Part shown: positions 9,321-22,824 of the stretch, one piece after another
How positions within the stretch are numbered: position 1 is the stretch's first letter
Layout: every line of letters starts with the position of its first letter
NCBI GenBank assembly: GCA_019455285.1
Contig: JACFMS010000024.1
Span: 1-49,305, forward strand
DNA: 49,305 nucleotides
Direction: 5' to 3'
Origin: Sphingomonadales bacterium
GTDB taxonomy: Bacteria > Pseudomonadota > Alphaproteobacteria > Sphingomonadales > Govanellaceae
Program-made: the position numbers and the translations under genes
Notes under the pieces: generated by a model
Told to the model about the DNA's origin: nothing
The model's database searches: none
The model's input: the letters and a program-made list of their open reading frames with translations, nothing else

Positions 9321-10222
9321 CGGTGCAGGAAATCAACACCTGGAAAGTAACACTGACCGTCACCGAGGCCGAGGTGCCGGCGGTGGAAGAGGCGCTGAGC
9401 GCATTGGGCGATGAGGATCATCCGCCGACCTTCGCTTCGTTCGAGGCCGACGAGAAAGGCTATGCCTGGACGGTGGAAGCCTACTACTTCGGCAACGCGC
9501 CGGAAGAACAAGCCATAAACAATGCTTTGCAACCTTTTGGCGCGTCATGGGCGCTGTGCCCGGTTGAAGACGCGGATTGGGTCGGTCAATCATTGCGTCT
9601 GTTGGCGCCGGTGCTGATCGGCCGCTTTTTCGTGCATGGCCATCACGACGCCGATAAAATTCCGCCATTTGCCGTGCCCTTGGAAATCGAGGCCGGGCAA
9701 GCCTTCGGCTCCGGCAACCACGAAACCACGCAATGTTGTCTGGCCGCCATTGATTGGCTGGGCGGCCGCGTTGCGCCAAGACTGGTTTGGGATGTCGGCT
9801 GCGGCTCCGGCATTCTCGCCATCGCCATGGCCAAGGTATGGCGCAGCGCGCGCGGCATCGCCAGCGATATTGATCCCATCGCGGTGCACGTGGCGCGGCA
9901 GAACGCCGGCATCAATCATGTCGCCACCATCGGACGTCCGATCATGCCCGGGCGCATCGCCTTCATCACCGCCGCCGGACTTGCTGCGCCGCAAGTGCAC
10001 GGCAGCAAACCTGATATCCTGGTTGCCAATATTCTGCTTAATCCACTGATCAAGCTTGCGCCCGCCATTGCCGCCTGCATGCGGACAGACGGCATCGCCG
10101 TGCTGTCGGGAATTTTGGAAAAGCAGGAGGCGGCGCTGATGGCCGCCTATCGCTGTCAAGGATTTTCCTTGCTTAAACGGTTTCGCCGCAACGGCTGGAG
10201 CGCGGTAGTACTAACGCGGTGA
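9317..10222 (+). CDS. prmA: Ribosomal protein L11 methyltransferase
   Basis: PrmA trimethylates ribosomal protein L11 using S-adenosylmethionine. The 301-residue length is typical. The N-terminal ~110 residues form the substrate-recognition domain. The methyltransferase core shows AFGSGNHETT, the SAM-binding motif I DVGCGSGILAIAMAK from residue 159, the acidic loop DIDPIAV, and motif IV VANILLNPLIKLAP. The start is GTG and overlaps the helicase stop by four bases. Its pairing with a helicase is a cotranscription arrangement rather than an obvious functional link. The downstream repeat 10229-10318 lies between prmA and convergent ligA and probably ends both transcripts. Confidence 0.93.
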   Translation: MTVQEINTWKVTLTVTEAEVPAVEEALSALGDEDHPPTFASFEADEKGYAWTVEAYYFGNAPEEQAINNALQPFGASWALCPVEDADWVGQSLRLLAPVLIGRFFVHGHHDADKIPPFAVPLEIEAGQAFGSGNHETTQCCLAAIDWLGGRVAPRLVWDVGCGSGILAIAMAKVWRSARGIASDIDPIAVHVARQNAGINHVATIGRPIMPGRIAFITAAGLAAPQVHGSKPDILVANILLNPLIKLAPAIAACMRTDGIAVLSGILEKQEAALMAAYRCQGFSLLKRFRRNGWSAVVLTR

Positions 10223-10228
10223 GTCAAT

Positions 10229-10318
10229 GATCACCTCACCCAACCCTCTCTCCTCAAGGAGAGGGCTTTCTTCCCTTCTCCTTGGAGGAGAAGGTGCGCG
10301 AAGCGCGGATGAGGTGAC
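10229..10318. repeat. Intergenic palindromic repeat (CCTCACCC / CCCTCTCC family), copy 1
   Basis: About 90 bp made almost wholly of inverted repeats: CACCTCACCC near the start against GATGAGGTGA at the end, with inner hairpins around 10244-10265 (CCCTCTC and GAGAGGG arms) and 10273-10294 (CTTCTCC and GGAGAAG arms). It fills the gap between convergent prmA and ligA and could act as a two-way terminator. The same motif set recurs at 37706-37823. Confidence 0.75.
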
Positions 10319-10321
10319 AGT

Positions 10322-14087
<3,766 letters not shown>

Positions 14088-14112
14088 GGCCAGGCCTCGT
14101 CTGTGCGTGGTC

Positions 14113-14964
14113 CTAAAAGATCGTATCCCACATCTGGCCGAACCACGAACGCTCGGACGGGGCGGCCTGAAGTTTGGTATTGGTAAGCAGAGCGTAGCTA
14201 TGCTTATACCACTTGCTGCCCGGGTAGTTTGCCCCGAGGACAGCACCGGCGGCCTGCGCTTCCTCGATCATGCCGAGGGCGAGGTAGGATTCAACCATGC
14301 GATGCAACGCCTCGGGCGCGTGGGTGGTGGTCGGGTACTTTTCCACCACCGTGCGGAAGCGGATGGCGGCTCCCAGATGCTCCGTCGTGCGCTGATAGAA
14401 ACGGCCGATTTCCATTTCTTTTCCAGCCAGATGGTCATGGGTCAGCTCGATCTTGAGGCGAGCGTCCTGGGCATAATCGGATTGCGGAAAGCGGCGCACC
14501 ACCTCGCCCAGTGCGTTGAGCGCCTGCTCGGTCATTTTCTGATCGCGGCCGACATCGGAGATTTGCTCATAATAGCACATGGCGATCAAATAGTAGGCGT
14601 AGGGTGCATCCTTATTACCGGGGTGGAGCGCCAGAAAGCGTTCAGCGGCCAGGATCGCGTCCTCATACTTGTTCGCCATATAATAAGAGTAGGCTGACAT
14701 CAGCTGCGCCCGGCGCGCCCATGCCGAGTAGGGATGCTGGCGCTCGACTTCATCAAACGCCACGGCGCCGTTGCGGTATTCACCGTCATCAACATAGTTG
14801 CCGGCGATGTTATAGAGCGTCGAGACATCACGCTCCTCATACTCATCCTTTGACTTGCTGCTGCAAGCGCCAAGCGCCAGCGCTAAGAGCGTCAGCGCTG
14901 CCGCCACACCTACCGACCGGGTGCCCGATCGCCAAAAAATTCCCTCGACCACTGAACCGCCCAT
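14113..14964 (-). CDS. bamD: Outer membrane assembly lipoprotein BamD (ComL)
   Basis: BamD is the essential lipoprotein partner of BamA in folding outer-membrane beta-barrels. The 283-residue product has a signal peptide ending in the lipobox LGAC (Cys34), then tetratricopeptide repeats: YNIAGNYVDDGEYRNGAVAF, SAYSYYMANKYEDAILAAERF and similar. The frame is open 38 codons upstream; the ATG at 14964 gives a sensible signal peptide, but no good ribosome site is seen, and a GTG four codons inside is an alternative. The gene heads the bamD-recN-ligA set. In many alphaproteobacteria lpxC separates it from ftsZ; here a divergent regulator gene does. Confidence 0.93.
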   Translation of the reverse strand: MGGSVVEGIFWRSGTRSVGVAAALTLLALALGACSSKSKDEYEERDVSTLYNIAGNYVDDGEYRNGAVAFDEVERQHPYSAWARRAQLMSAYSYYMANKYEDAILAAERFLALHPGNKDAPYAYYLIAMCYYEQISDVGRDQKMTEQALNALGEVVRRFPQSDYAQDARLKIELTHDHLAGKEMEIGRFYQRTTEHLGAAIRFRTVVEKYPTTTHAPEALHRMVESYLALGMIEEAQAAGAVLGANYPGSKWYKHSYALLTNTKLQAAPSERSWFGQMWDTIF

Positions 14965-15244
14965 GACTGATCTACGTATACCCTTCGATAAACCTTGGAG
15001 CGAACTATCTAGATACCTATTCCCGAGGTAAGTGGATTGAGCATGCACCCGAACATTTTTTGTGCTACTCGTTGCCACAGCCCGACGTCGTTCTCGCCCT
15101 GGCGGCGACGGCGACGACGGATTACCGGGAAAGAACCTTGACCCGTTCGACCCGATTCGAAACCCCTAACGGCCCCGGATCGGGCAGAGAAGATACCCTA
15201 TAACGTCTTACAAGCAAACAATAGCAGTCCGTTGGAGCAGTGCG

Positions 15245-15754
15245 ATGACCGAACCTAAATCCAAGAGTGGCCGTCCGGCCGGCAAAAAGGCCCCCCAAGC
15301 GGCCCCCAGGGCGGCTGGCGGCCGTCGCCGCGGCGCGCGGCAAAGCCCCTTTGCCAAGAAGGTCGACGTTCATGTCGGCGACCGGCTGCGGCAGCGCCGC
15401 AGCATGATGGGCTATACTCAGGAGTCCCTGGCCCATCTCCTCAATCTTTCCCATCAGCAGGTGCAAAAATACGAAACCGGCGCCAACCGCATCAGCGCCG
15501 GCCGGCTTTATGAGCTGGCGAAGACCTTGGGCGTCACCATCGGCTTCTTCTTTGAAGGCTTTGATGAGGAAATGCCGGCGGGCGAACCCAAGCACGGCGG
15601 CACCAACCGCTCGGCCATCGAAGTGGCGCAAAACTTCGCCGAGATCAAGGATCCGGCGGTCAAATCCACACTCTCCAGCCTGGTCAAGATGCTGGCCAGC
15701 CATGAGCGTGAGCGCGAAGTGGCCAAAGCGGCGCCGCAACGCAAGCGCGCCTGA
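15245..15754 (+). CDS. XRE/Cro-CI family transcriptional regulator
   Basis: A 169-residue DNA-binding protein. The first 40 residues are basic and disordered-looking (Lys/Arg/Ala/Gly rich). A helix-turn-helix domain follows at about 44-100: VGDRLRQRRSMMGYTQESLA, then LNLSHQQVQKYETGANRISA, with the classic TQESLA and SHQQVQKYE helices. The C-terminal third is helical and charged. Regulators of this form occur in several copies in alphaproteobacterial genomes. The start has GGAG eight bases upstream, and a -10-like TATAAC lies at 15199-15204. It is divergent from bamD across about 280 bp and convergent with ftsZ. Targets cannot be read from the sequence. Confidence 0.9.
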   Translation: MTEPKSKSGRPAGKKAPQAAPRAAGGRRRGARQSPFAKKVDVHVGDRLRQRRSMMGYTQESLAHLLNLSHQQVQKYETGANRISAGRLYELAKTLGVTIGFFFEGFDEEMPAGEPKHGGTNRSAIEVAQNFAEIKDPAVKSTLSSLVKMLASHEREREVAKAAPQRKRA

Positions 15755-15783
15755 CCATCCATATCATTTGAATACAAATAGTT

Positions 15784-15812
15784 AGCGGCCCGGGTGGGGA
15801 ACCCGGGCCGCT
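15784..15812. terminator. Strong hairpin between the XRE gene and ftsZ, likely bidirectional terminator
   Basis: A perfect 12-bp stem (AGCGGCCCGGGT against ACCCGGGCCGCT) closes a 5-nt loop, sited between the two convergent stops. No long T-run follows on the plus side (CGCGTCTTC); the minus side reads AACTATTTGTATT. It most likely ends the dcw transcript. Confidence 0.75.
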
Positions 15813-15844
15813 CGCGTCTTCAGGGGTAGTTAAGGCGTGCGCCG

Positions 15845-17338
15845 TCAGTTGGCCTGGCGGCGCAAAAAGGTCGGGATGTCGAGCTGGTCGGCCATTTTCG
15901 TCCGACCGCCGCCGGATACTCGTTCGCCGGCAGTCAGGCGAGCCGGGGATGGCGCGGCGACCGCCGGTTCCCGGCGTTCCACGGTGACCGTGATGCGAGG
16001 CTCGGCCTGCTCGGCGCGGAACAGGTCTGGAGCCTGATCCGCATCCGTCGGGCGACGGCTGCGGCCGGTCATGCGCTCAAACCAGGACGGCCCCTTCTTT
16101 TCGGGCTGCGGCGCGGAGGCCGCCACGGCCTCCATCACCGGCTCGGCCTCGGCCAGACTCTCCACCGCGGGACGACTCAACTCCAGAGGCGCCGGGGCGA
16201 TGAAAAGATCGTCGCTGACCGCTTCTTCCGCCGCCGCCTCGACCCGCGCCGCCACCGGCTCGTTGACCGGTTCAGCGGTGGTGATGCTGGTGACCGCGCG
16301 CTCCACCAGCGAGGCTTTATCGATGCTCGCCATGCGCTGCTCGATGGTCGTGCGCAGGTCCTGCGCCGCCACGCCCGAATCGATGCCGGTCGCCACCACC
16401 GACACCCGCATCTGGCCGTTGAGCGAATCATCCAGCGCCGATCCAACCAGAATGTTGGCGTCAGCGTCCACTTCGGCCCGAATGCGGTTCGCCGCTTCAT
16501 CTACCTCGAACAGCGTAAGGTCCATGCCGCCGGTGATGTTGATCAGCACCCCCTTGGCCCCCTTCATAGATACTTCGTCGAGGAGCGGGTTGGAGATCGC
16601 CGCTTCGGCGGCTTCCAGCGCGCGATTCTCCCCTTCCGCCTCGCCGGTGCCCATCATCGCCTTGCCCATTTCGCTCATCACCGTGCGTACGTCGGCAAAG
16701 TCGAGATTGACGAGGCCGGGCATGACCATCAGGTCGGTCACGCCGCGCACGCCGGAGTGCAGCACTTCGTCCGCCATCATGAAGGCGTCGGCGATGGTGG
16801 TCTTCTCGGTGGCGATGCGGAACAAGTTCTGATTGGGAATGATGATCAGGGTATCGACGAACTTCTGCAGTTGGGCAATGCCGTCTTCAGCCAAGCGCAT
16901 GCGCTTGGCGCCTTCGAATTGGAACGGCTTTGTGACCACGCCGACGGTGAGGATGCCTTTCTCGCGAATCGCTTCGGCGATGATCGGCGCCGCGCCGGTG
17001 CCGGTGCCGCCGCCCATGCCGGCGGTGATGAACACCATGTGGCTGCCGGTGACGTGCTCCATGATTTCAGCCAAGCTTTCCTCGGCCGCCGCACGGCCGA
17101 CGTCGGGCCGCGCGCCGGCGCCGAGGCCTTGAGTAAGATGCGCCCCCAATTGAATGCGCAGGGAAGCCGCAGAGTGCAGCAACGCCTGAGCGTCAGTGTT
17201 GGCGGCGATGAAATCTACGCCCTGTAAATTGGCGCGGATCATGTTGTTGACCGCGTTACCGCCGGCGCCCCCAACGCCGATGACGGTAATGCGCGGCTTG
17301 AGCTCGGTCAGCTCGGGTAAGCTTAGTGATATTGTCAT
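15845..17338 (-). CDS. ftsZ: Cell division GTPase FtsZ
   Basis: FtsZ polymerises at midcell and scaffolds the divisome. The GTP-binding core has [11 protein letters not shown], the tubulin signature [10 protein letters not shown] at about 109-118 and [12 protein letters not shown] long Ala/Glu/Pro-rich linker follows and ends in the conserved C-terminal peptide [12 protein letters not shown], which docks FtsA and other partners. At 497 residues it is longer than enteric FtsZ because of this linker, as in many alphaproteobacteria. A GTG four codons upstream is in frame, but GTGGAG there is the ribosome site, so the ATG at 17338 is the start. The 63-nt gap from ftsA is the largest inside the cluster, leaving room for a private signal. 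Confidence 0.98.
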   Translation of the reverse strand: MTISLSLPELTELKPRITVIGVGGAGGNAVNNMIRANLQGVDFIAANTDAQALLHSAASLRIQLGAHLTQGLGAGARPDVGRAAAEESLAEIMEHVTGSHMVFITAGMGGGTGTGAAPIIAEAIREKGILTVGVVTKPFQFEGAKRMRLAEDGIAQLQKFVDTLIIIPNQNLFRIATEKTTIADAFMMADEVLHSGVRGVTDLMVMPGLVNLDFADVRTVMSEMGKAMMGTGEAEGENRALEAAEAAISNPLLDEVSMKGAKGVLINITGGMDLTLFEVDEAANRIRAEVDADANILVGSALDDSLNGQMRVSVVATGIDSGVAAQDLRTTIEQRMASIDKASLVERAVTSITTAEPVNEPVAARVEAAAEEAVSDDLFIAPAPLELSRPAVESLAEAEPVMEAVAASAPQPEKKGPSWFERMTGRSRRPTDADQAPDLFRAEQAEPRITVTVERREPAVAAPSPARLTAGERVSGGGRTKMADQLDIPTFLRRQAN

Positions 17339-17401
17339 GCTATTCTCCACTACCCCTGTGTCTATGATCTGGTACTCAACACTAAAAACATTGCGCCGCG
17401 C

Positions 17402-18640
17402 TTAGAAATTATCGCGCAGCCAGCGGCCGACGCGCGCCAATCGGCCCTGCGGTTCGCGGGCCGCCAGACGGGCGTAGGCTTCGATGGGTCCGCTGGTGGC
17501 GTAGGTCAGCACGCCCACCGCGCTTGCAAACGCCGGACCCTGCGTCAGATCCGCCAGCCCGCTGACGCCGGAGGGCTGGCCGATCCGCACCCGTTTGTCG
17601 AGAATGCGGCCGGCAAGGTCACGCACGCCCGAAAGTTGCGAGGCGCCGCCGGTAAGCACCAGACGGCGGCCGGCGAGCTTGTCGAAGCCGCTGTCGACCA
17701 GGCGGTCGCGGACCAGCTCGAAGGTTTCTTCGATGCGCGGCCGAATGATGCCGACCAGCATGGAGCGCGGAATGCGGCTGGCGCTGTCGCCATCGGCTTC
17801 GCCAAGCTGCGGCACGTCGATCACCTCGCGATCATCCGCCGGGCCGGCGAGCGCGCTGCCGTAAAGCGTCTTCATCCGCTCGGCGTGGGCAATGGGCGTC
17901 AACAGCCCGCGGGCAATGTCGTTCGTCACATGATGGCCGCCCACCGGCACGACATCGGTAAAGACCAACGCGCCATCCAGAAAAACCGCGATCGACGTAG
18001 TGCCGCCGCCCATGTCAACGACAATGGTGCCAAGGGCTTTTTCGTCTTCCACCAGCGTGGCCAAGCCCGAGGCGTAAGGCGCGGCGACCAGCCCCGCCAC
18101 CTTCAGATGACCACGGTTGACGCAGGCTTCCAGATTGCGCACCGGCCCCGGCGCGGCAGACACCAGATGCATCGTCAAGCTCAAGCGGTCGCCGATCAGC
18201 CCGCGTGGATCCCGCACCCCTTCCGCACCGTCGACGCTAAAGGCAACCGGCATGGCGTGAATGATGTCGCGCCCGTCGGCGTCATAGCCGGCGCGGCCAT
18301 GATCGAGCGCGTGCTGCATATCCACCTGGCCGATTTCATGGCCAGCCACCGAGACGTCCACCGTCACCGCCTCTGACGCAAGATCGCCGCCGGTAACCGC
18401 CACATAAGCCGAATCCACCGCCAAGCCCGCCATGCGTTCGGCGGTGTCCACAGCGGCGCGGATGGAGGTTTCGGTTTCCTCCATGTCGACCACCACCCCG
18501 GACTTGATGCCGGTGGATACCTGATGGCCAATCCCAATGACGCGAAAGCCGCCATCTTCGGTCAGCCGCGCAATGAAGCAGCAAACTTTGGTCGACCCCA
18601 CATCGAGCGCGGCAATTATTTTATCGCGATGCGCTGCCAT
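17402..18640 (-). CDS. ftsA: Cell division actin-like protein FtsA
   Basis: FtsA is an actin-fold ATPase that ties FtsZ filaments to the inner membrane and recruits later division proteins. The 412-residue product opens with ALDVGSTKVCCFIARL (phosphate loop 1), has the VDMGGGTTSIAVF second phosphate loop, and an adenosine-site VLTGGASQLSGV. The final GRLARVGRWLRDNF is the amphipathic membrane-targeting helix. It starts 2 nt after the ftsQ stop. The FtsA-specific 1C domain (EVSVAGHEIG style segment around residue 105) is present. High confidence by motif and position. Confidence 0.97.
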   Translation of the reverse strand: MAAHRDKIIAALDVGSTKVCCFIARLTEDGGFRVIGIGHQVSTGIKSGVVVDMEETETSIRAAVDTAERMAGLAVDSAYVAVTGGDLASEAVTVDVSVAGHEIGQVDMQHALDHGRAGYDADGRDIIHAMPVAFSVDGAEGVRDPRGLIGDRLSLTMHLVSAAPGPVRNLEACVNRGHLKVAGLVAAPYASGLATLVEDEKALGTIVVDMGGGTTSIAVFLDGALVFTDVVPVGGHHVTNDIARGLLTPIAHAERMKTLYGSALAGPADDREVIDVPQLGEADGDSASRIPRSMLVGIIRPRIEETFELVRDRLVDSGFDKLAGRRLVLTGGASQLSGVRDLAGRILDKRVRIGQPSGVSGLADLTQGPAFASAVGVLTYATSGPIEAYARLAAREPQGRLARVGRWLRDNF

Positions 18641-18642
18641 GA

Positions 18643-19563
18643 CTATACGCGTCCTCCCTTAACGCCGGCATCCACTTCCAATTGCCGGCGATGCACTTCC
18701 TCCGCTGTCAGCCGCAAGACCAAGCGATCGGGTTGACGCAGATCGACGATCTGTATCTCCCGATCCAGAATACGGTGCTGCGCCTGCAACTGCGCCAGCC
18801 GTCGCCACGCCTGCGCCTCGCCGCCGTCGGGCAGACGCACCCGCACGCCATTCTTAAACACCACATCCCAGCGCCGATCGGCGACGCGAACCGCCGCCTG
18901 CATATCGCGATAAAGGGTCGGCTCAGCGCGCAAGATCGGCGCCAGGCGCGCCGCGGCGCGCTCCGCGCCGACGCCCACCACTTGCGGCAGATCGGCAAAT
19001 TCGGCCAGGCCGGCGGTAGTGATTACCGCGCCTTCGTCATCAATCAGCGCCAACAGCCCCTGCTGCTGCCACACCGCGATGGGCTTGCGTTCGGTAATCT
19101 GCACCCGCAGATGATTGGGCAGCTCGCGGGCCACCACCACGGACTTCACCCAGCCGATCATGGCCACACGGTTGCGAATCTCATCGATGTCGACAGCGAA
19201 GATCGGCGTCCCCGACGGCACCGCCACGGCTTCCAAGATGTCGGCCCGACTAAGACGCCGTAAGCCGCTGACCGTCACTTCATCGATCACAAGGCCGGTC
19301 TTGATGGCTTGCCTGTCAATCTGCTTGCTCACGCTACCGACCATGTCGGCAATGGCGCCGCTTTGCCAACCAATCAAGGCGGCAATCGCCATAGCGCCAA
19401 TCACCGCCGGTACAGCGATGCGGCGCACCTTTTGCACCCGGCGGCGGCGAACCAGCGTCGCCTCGCGCTCACCGCGGCGGGGTGATGATTCAATCTCCCG
19501 CGAGGCGCGCAGCGAGGAAGTTCGAGTTCTGGGGCCAAAGCCGAGATCGCGTTCCGCTTTCAT
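18643..19563 (-). CDS. ftsQ: Cell division protein FtsQ
   Basis: FtsQ is a bitopic inner-membrane protein linking cytoplasmic and periplasmic division proteins. The 306 residues comprise an Arg-rich cytoplasmic tail (1-48), one transmembrane helix at about 49-66 (IAVPAVIGAMAIAALIGW), a POTRA domain from about 91 (LVIDEVTVSGLRRLSRADIL) and the FtsQ beta domain, with ITERKPIAVWQQQG and DLPQVVG. Its ATG overlaps the ddl stop by four bases and it is followed at 2 nt by ftsA, so production is likely tied to the Mur enzymes. Confidence 0.95.
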   Translation of the reverse strand: MKAERDLGFGPRTRTSSLRASREIESSPRRGEREATLVRRRRVQKVRRIAVPAVIGAMAIAALIGWQSGAIADMVGSVSKQIDRQAIKTGLVIDEVTVSGLRRLSRADILEAVAVPSGTPIFAVDIDEIRNRVAMIGWVKSVVVARELPNHLRVQITERKPIAVWQQQGLLALIDDEGAVITTAGLAEFADLPQVVGVGAERAAARLAPILRAEPTLYRDMQAAVRVADRRWDVVFKNGVRVRLPDGGEAQAWRRLAQLQAQHRILDREIQIVDLRQPDRLVLRLTAEEVHRRQLEVDAGVKGGRV

Positions 19564-20456
19564 CGCTGCACCCCCGCGTCATCAACCAGCCAAGCCACCA
19601 GGTCGGCAAAGGAAATGCCCTTGTGGGCGGCGATCTCGGGCACCAGGGACAGCGGCGTCATGCCGGGCTGGGTGTTGGTTTCCAGGATATAGAATTCGTC
19701 CGCCGCTTCATGGTAGCGGAAGTCCGTGCGCGTCACGCCGCGACAACCCAGGACATGGTGCGCCCGTTCGGCATAGTCGAGCACCCGATCATAGGCCTTG
19801 GCGGCAAGCGGCGCCGGCATCACATGCACGGCCAGGCCCGCGGTGTATTTCGCGGCATAATCATAGAACCCCGATTTGGGACGGATCTCGATAGCGCCCA
19901 GCGCCCGCCCATCCATCACCGCCACCTGAATCTCGCGCCCCGGAATGTAGCGCTCCACCAGCACCCGCGACGGCGCATCGGATAAATCCCAATTGTCGCC
20001 CGGCTGCACGATATGGACGCCAACGCTGGAGCCTTCATTCAAGGGTTTGACCACGAACGGCCGCGCCATCGGCTCTTCTTGCAAAAGCTCATCGCGGCTG
20101 AGCACCCGGCCCTCGGCGCAAGGGATACCGACCCCGGCGAAGAGATGCTTGGCCACCGGCTTATCCATCGCCACCGCCGAGGCCAGAACGCCGGAATGGG
20201 TGTAAGGGATATTGAGAATTTCCAGCAAGCCTTGGATCGCGCCGTCCTCGCCCCAGCGGCCATGGAGCGCATTGAACGCCACGTCGGGCTTGATGCGCGC
20301 CAACACGGCAGCAATATCGCGCTGGACGTCAATTTCGCTGACGCGAAATCCAATCTCGCCCAGCGCCTTGGATACCGCCTTGCCGCTGACCAGCGAAACC
20401 TCGCGTTCAGCTGACCAGCCGCCCATCAGCACCGCGATATGACGTCCTTTCGTCAT
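19560..20456 (-). CDS. ddl: D-alanine--D-alanine ligase
   Basis: Ddl joins two D-Ala residues with ATP, supplying the dipeptide that MurF adds. The 298-residue ATP-grasp protein begins [22 protein letters not shown], contains [19 protein letters not shown], the ATP-binding [13 protein letters not shown], and the metal-binding [20 protein letters not shown]. The frame is open 16 codons upstream, but the ATG at 20456 overlaps the murB stop as ATGA and starts the conserved sequence. Position between murB and ftsQ is the usual DdlB location. Confidence 0.96.
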   Translation of the reverse strand: MTKGRHIAVLMGGWSAEREVSLVSGKAVSKALGEIGFRVSEIDVQRDIAAVLARIKPDVAFNALHGRWGEDGAIQGLLEILNIPYTHSGVLASAVAMDKPVAKHLFAGVGIPCAEGRVLSRDELLQEEPMARPFVVKPLNEGSSVGVHIVQPGDNWDLSDAPSRVLVERYIPGREIQVAVMDGRALGAIEIRPKSGFYDYAAKYTAGLAVHVMPAPLAAKAYDRVLDYAERAHHVLGCRGVTRTDFRYHEAADEFYILETNTQPGMTPLSLVPEIAAHKGISFADLVAWLVDDAGVQR

Positions 20457-21391
20457 GCGCCGCGTCTCCCGACGGCAGGGCGGCCGATGATGCGGATCTC
20501 CCATTGCAGATCGACGCCGGAGGTCGCCCGCACCCGGCGGCGCACTTCCTCGCCCAGAGTCTCAATATCCTCGGCGGTGGCGTTACCGGTGTTGAGAAGG
20601 AAGTTGCAGTGTTTCTCCGACACCTGCGCGCCGCCGACCCGCAACCCCCGGCAGCCGGCGGCATCGATGAGCTGCCAAGCCCGCGCGCCTGGCGGGTTCT
20701 TGAAGGTGCTGCCGCCGGTACGGGTGCGCAGCGGCTGGCTGTCCTCCCGCGCAGCATTAATTTCTTCCATGCGCGCGGCGATGGCGGCCGGATCATCGGG
20801 CGTACCGGCAAATTCCCCGGCGAGGAAGACCACATCCTCCGCCACATTGATATGGCGGTAGGTAAAGCCCATGTCGTCAGCGGCAAGCCGCAGCCGTTGC
20901 CCGCTCCGGGTAACGGCGTCGGCGGCGAGCAAAATATCGGCAACCTCGCGGCCATACGCCCCGGCATTCATGCGCAGCGCGCCGCCGACGGTGCCAGGAA
21001 TGCCGCGCAGGAATTCCAGGCCGGCCAAACCGGCATCACGAGCAAAGGCGGCGACGCTGACGTCGCTGGCCCCGGCGCCGGCGATCACCACATTGTCGCG
21101 GCGCTTGATGTCGCGGAAAGCGCGGCCCAGACGAATGACCACGCCGTCGACGCCACCGTCGCGCACCAAGAGATTGGAGCCAAGGCCGATCACCGTCACC
21201 GGCACATCCGACGGACAGGCCGCCAGAAACGCCGCCAGATCGTCGGCATCCTCAGGCGTGAACAGAACTTCCGCCAGCCCGCCAACGCGAAACCAGGTCA
21301 GCTCGGCAAGGCTTGCGTTCATCTCAAGCGGACCGCGCGTCGCCGGCAGGCGATCAAGGAGCGTCTCGGCAATGCGGCTGGCCGCCATCAT
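20453..21391 (-). CDS. murB: UDP-N-acetylenolpyruvoylglucosamine reductase
   Basis: MurB reduces UDP-GlcNAc-enolpyruvate to UDP-MurNAc with NADPH and FAD. The 312 residues hold [15 protein letters not shown], the FAD-binding [18 protein letters not shown], and [18 protein letters not shown]. The segment [20 protein letters not shown] carries the catalytic serine region of the type I/II family, and the C-terminal [10 protein letters not shown] completes the fold. Four-base overlaps join it to murC upstream and ddl downstream. Confidence 0.96.
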   Translation of the reverse strand: MMAASRIAETLLDRLPATRGPLEMNASLAELTWFRVGGLAEVLFTPEDADDLAAFLAACPSDVPVTVIGLGSNLLVRDGGVDGVVIRLGRAFRDIKRRDNVVIAGAGASDVSVAAFARDAGLAGLEFLRGIPGTVGGALRMNAGAYGREVADILLAADAVTRSGQRLRLAADDMGFTYRHINVAEDVVFLAGEFAGTPDDPAAIAARMEEINAAREDSQPLRTRTGGSTFKNPPGARAWQLIDAAGCRGLRVGGAQVSEKHCNFLLNTGNATAEDIETLGEEVRRRVRATSGVDLQWEIRIIGRPAVGRRGA

Positions 21392-22824
21392 GCGCGCCTT
21401 CCCGCCGTTTTCTGGTTGCCGATCCGGGCGGACAACTGTTCCGGCAGCGCATAGGCCCAGGCCGAAATGGATCCCGCGCCCAGGCAGATCACCACGTCGC
21501 CGGCGCCGGCTTCCGCGGCCACCATTTCGGCCAGCGCCTCGGGACCGGACAACGGCAACACCCGACGATGGCCGCGCGCGCGCAAGCCCTCGACGAAAGA
21601 GTCGCGGTCGATGCCGGCGATCGGTTCCTCGCCGGCGGTATAGACGTCAGCGACGATCACCGTATCGGCGTCGTTAAAGCAGGTGCAGAATTCCTCGAAC
21701 AGGTTTTTCAGCCGGGTGAAGCGATGCGGCTGCACCACCGCGACAACCCGGTTGGCGTAGGCCTGCCGCGCCGCTTTTAATACCGCCGCAATTTCAACCG
21801 GATGATGCGCGTAGTCGTCGATAATACTGATACCACTCACTTCGCCGACCTTGGTGAACCGTCGCTTGACGCCGGCGAAACCGGCGAACGCCTGCTTTAC
21901 TATATCGTCAGCGATTCCCATTTCAACAGCAACGGCGATTACCGCCAAAGAATTTTGCACGTTATGGACGCCGGGCATCGGCAAGATCACGCCTTCGATG
22001 CGGCGAATGTTGTCGGTCTGGCGATCGCGTATTTCCACATCATAGTGGGCGCAGCCGTTGGTAAAGCCGAGGTTCACGCCCCGCACATCCGCCTGCGGGC
22101 TGAAGCCATAGGTTACGATGCGGCGATCGATGACGCGGCCGATTAGCGCTTGCACTTCCGCATGGTCGATGCACAGCACGGCGAAACCGTAAAATGGCAC
22201 GTTCTCCACAAAGCGCAGGAAGGCGGCTTTCTCAGCCTCAAAGTCGCCGTAGAAATCGAGATGCTCAGGATCGATATTGGTCACCACCGCGATGGTCGAG
22301 GGCAGCTTGACGAAGGTGCCATCGGATTCGTCGGCCTCCACCACCATCCAATCGCCGCTCCCCAGCCGCGCATTGGTGCCATAGGCATTGATGATGCCGC
22401 CGTTGATCACTGTCGGGTCATAGCCGGCGCTATCGAACAGCGCCGCCATCATCGAAGTGGTGGTGGTCTTGCCGTGGGTGCCGGCCACCGACACGCACCA
22501 CTTCAGACGCATCAGTTCGGCCAGCATTTCGGCGCGGCGCACGACGGGGGTAAGCTGAGCGCGGGCGGCGACAAGTTCCGGGTTGTCGGCCTTGATGGCG
22601 GTGGACACCACCACCACCCGCGCCTCGCCGAGGTTTTCCGCCTTATGGCCGATGGCCACTGGCACGCCCAGGGCGCGCAGGCGCTTGACATTGGCGTTTT
22701 CCGAAATGTCGCTGCCTTGCACGTCATAGCCGAGGTTGTGCATGACTTCGGCGATGCCGCTCATGCCGATGCCGCCGATGCCAACGAAATGAATGCGGCC
22801 GATTTGGAATGGCATGCGGCTCAT
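21388..22824 (-). CDS. murC: UDP-N-acetylmuramate--L-alanine ligase
   Basis: MurC adds L-Ala to UDP-MurNAc. The 478-residue Mur ligase has the N-terminal UDP-binding [17 protein letters not shown], the P-loop [12 protein letters not shown] at about 114-125, and [13 protein letters not shown]. The C-terminal domain has [12 protein letters not shown] and [17 protein letters not shown], both typical of MurC. It overlaps murG and murB by four bases each. Length and all ligase motifs are intact. Confidence 0.97.
   Translation of the reverse strand: MSRMPFQIGRIHFVGIGGIGMSGIAEVMHNLGYDVQGSDISENANVKRLRALGVPVAIGHKAENLGEARVVVVSTAIKADNPELVAARAQLTPVVRRAEMLAELMRLKWCVSVAGTHGKTTTTSMMAALFDSAGYDPTVINGGIINAYGTNARLGSGDWMVVEADESDGTFVKLPSTIAVVTNIDPEHLDFYGDFEAEKAAFLRFVENVPFYGFAVLCIDHAEVQALIGRVIDRRIVTYGFSPQADVRGVNLGFTNGCAHYDVEIRDRQTDNIRRIEGVILPMPGVHNVQNSLAVIAVAVEMGIADDIVKQAFAGFAGVKRRFTKVGEVSGISIIDDYAHHPVEIAAVLKAARQAYANRVVAVVQPHRFTRLKNLFEEFCTCFNDADTVIVADVYTAGEEPIAGIDRDSFVEGLRARGHRRVLPLSGPEALAEMVAAEAGAGDVVICLGAGSISAWAYALPEQLSARIGNQKTAGRRA

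Noticed and set aside
20504-21454. 316-codon open frame on the plus strand opposite murB
   Set aside because: It is antisense to a gene with intact FAD-binding motifs, has no ribosome site or domain, and is of the His/Gly/Arg/Gln-rich kind that GC-rich third positions produce.
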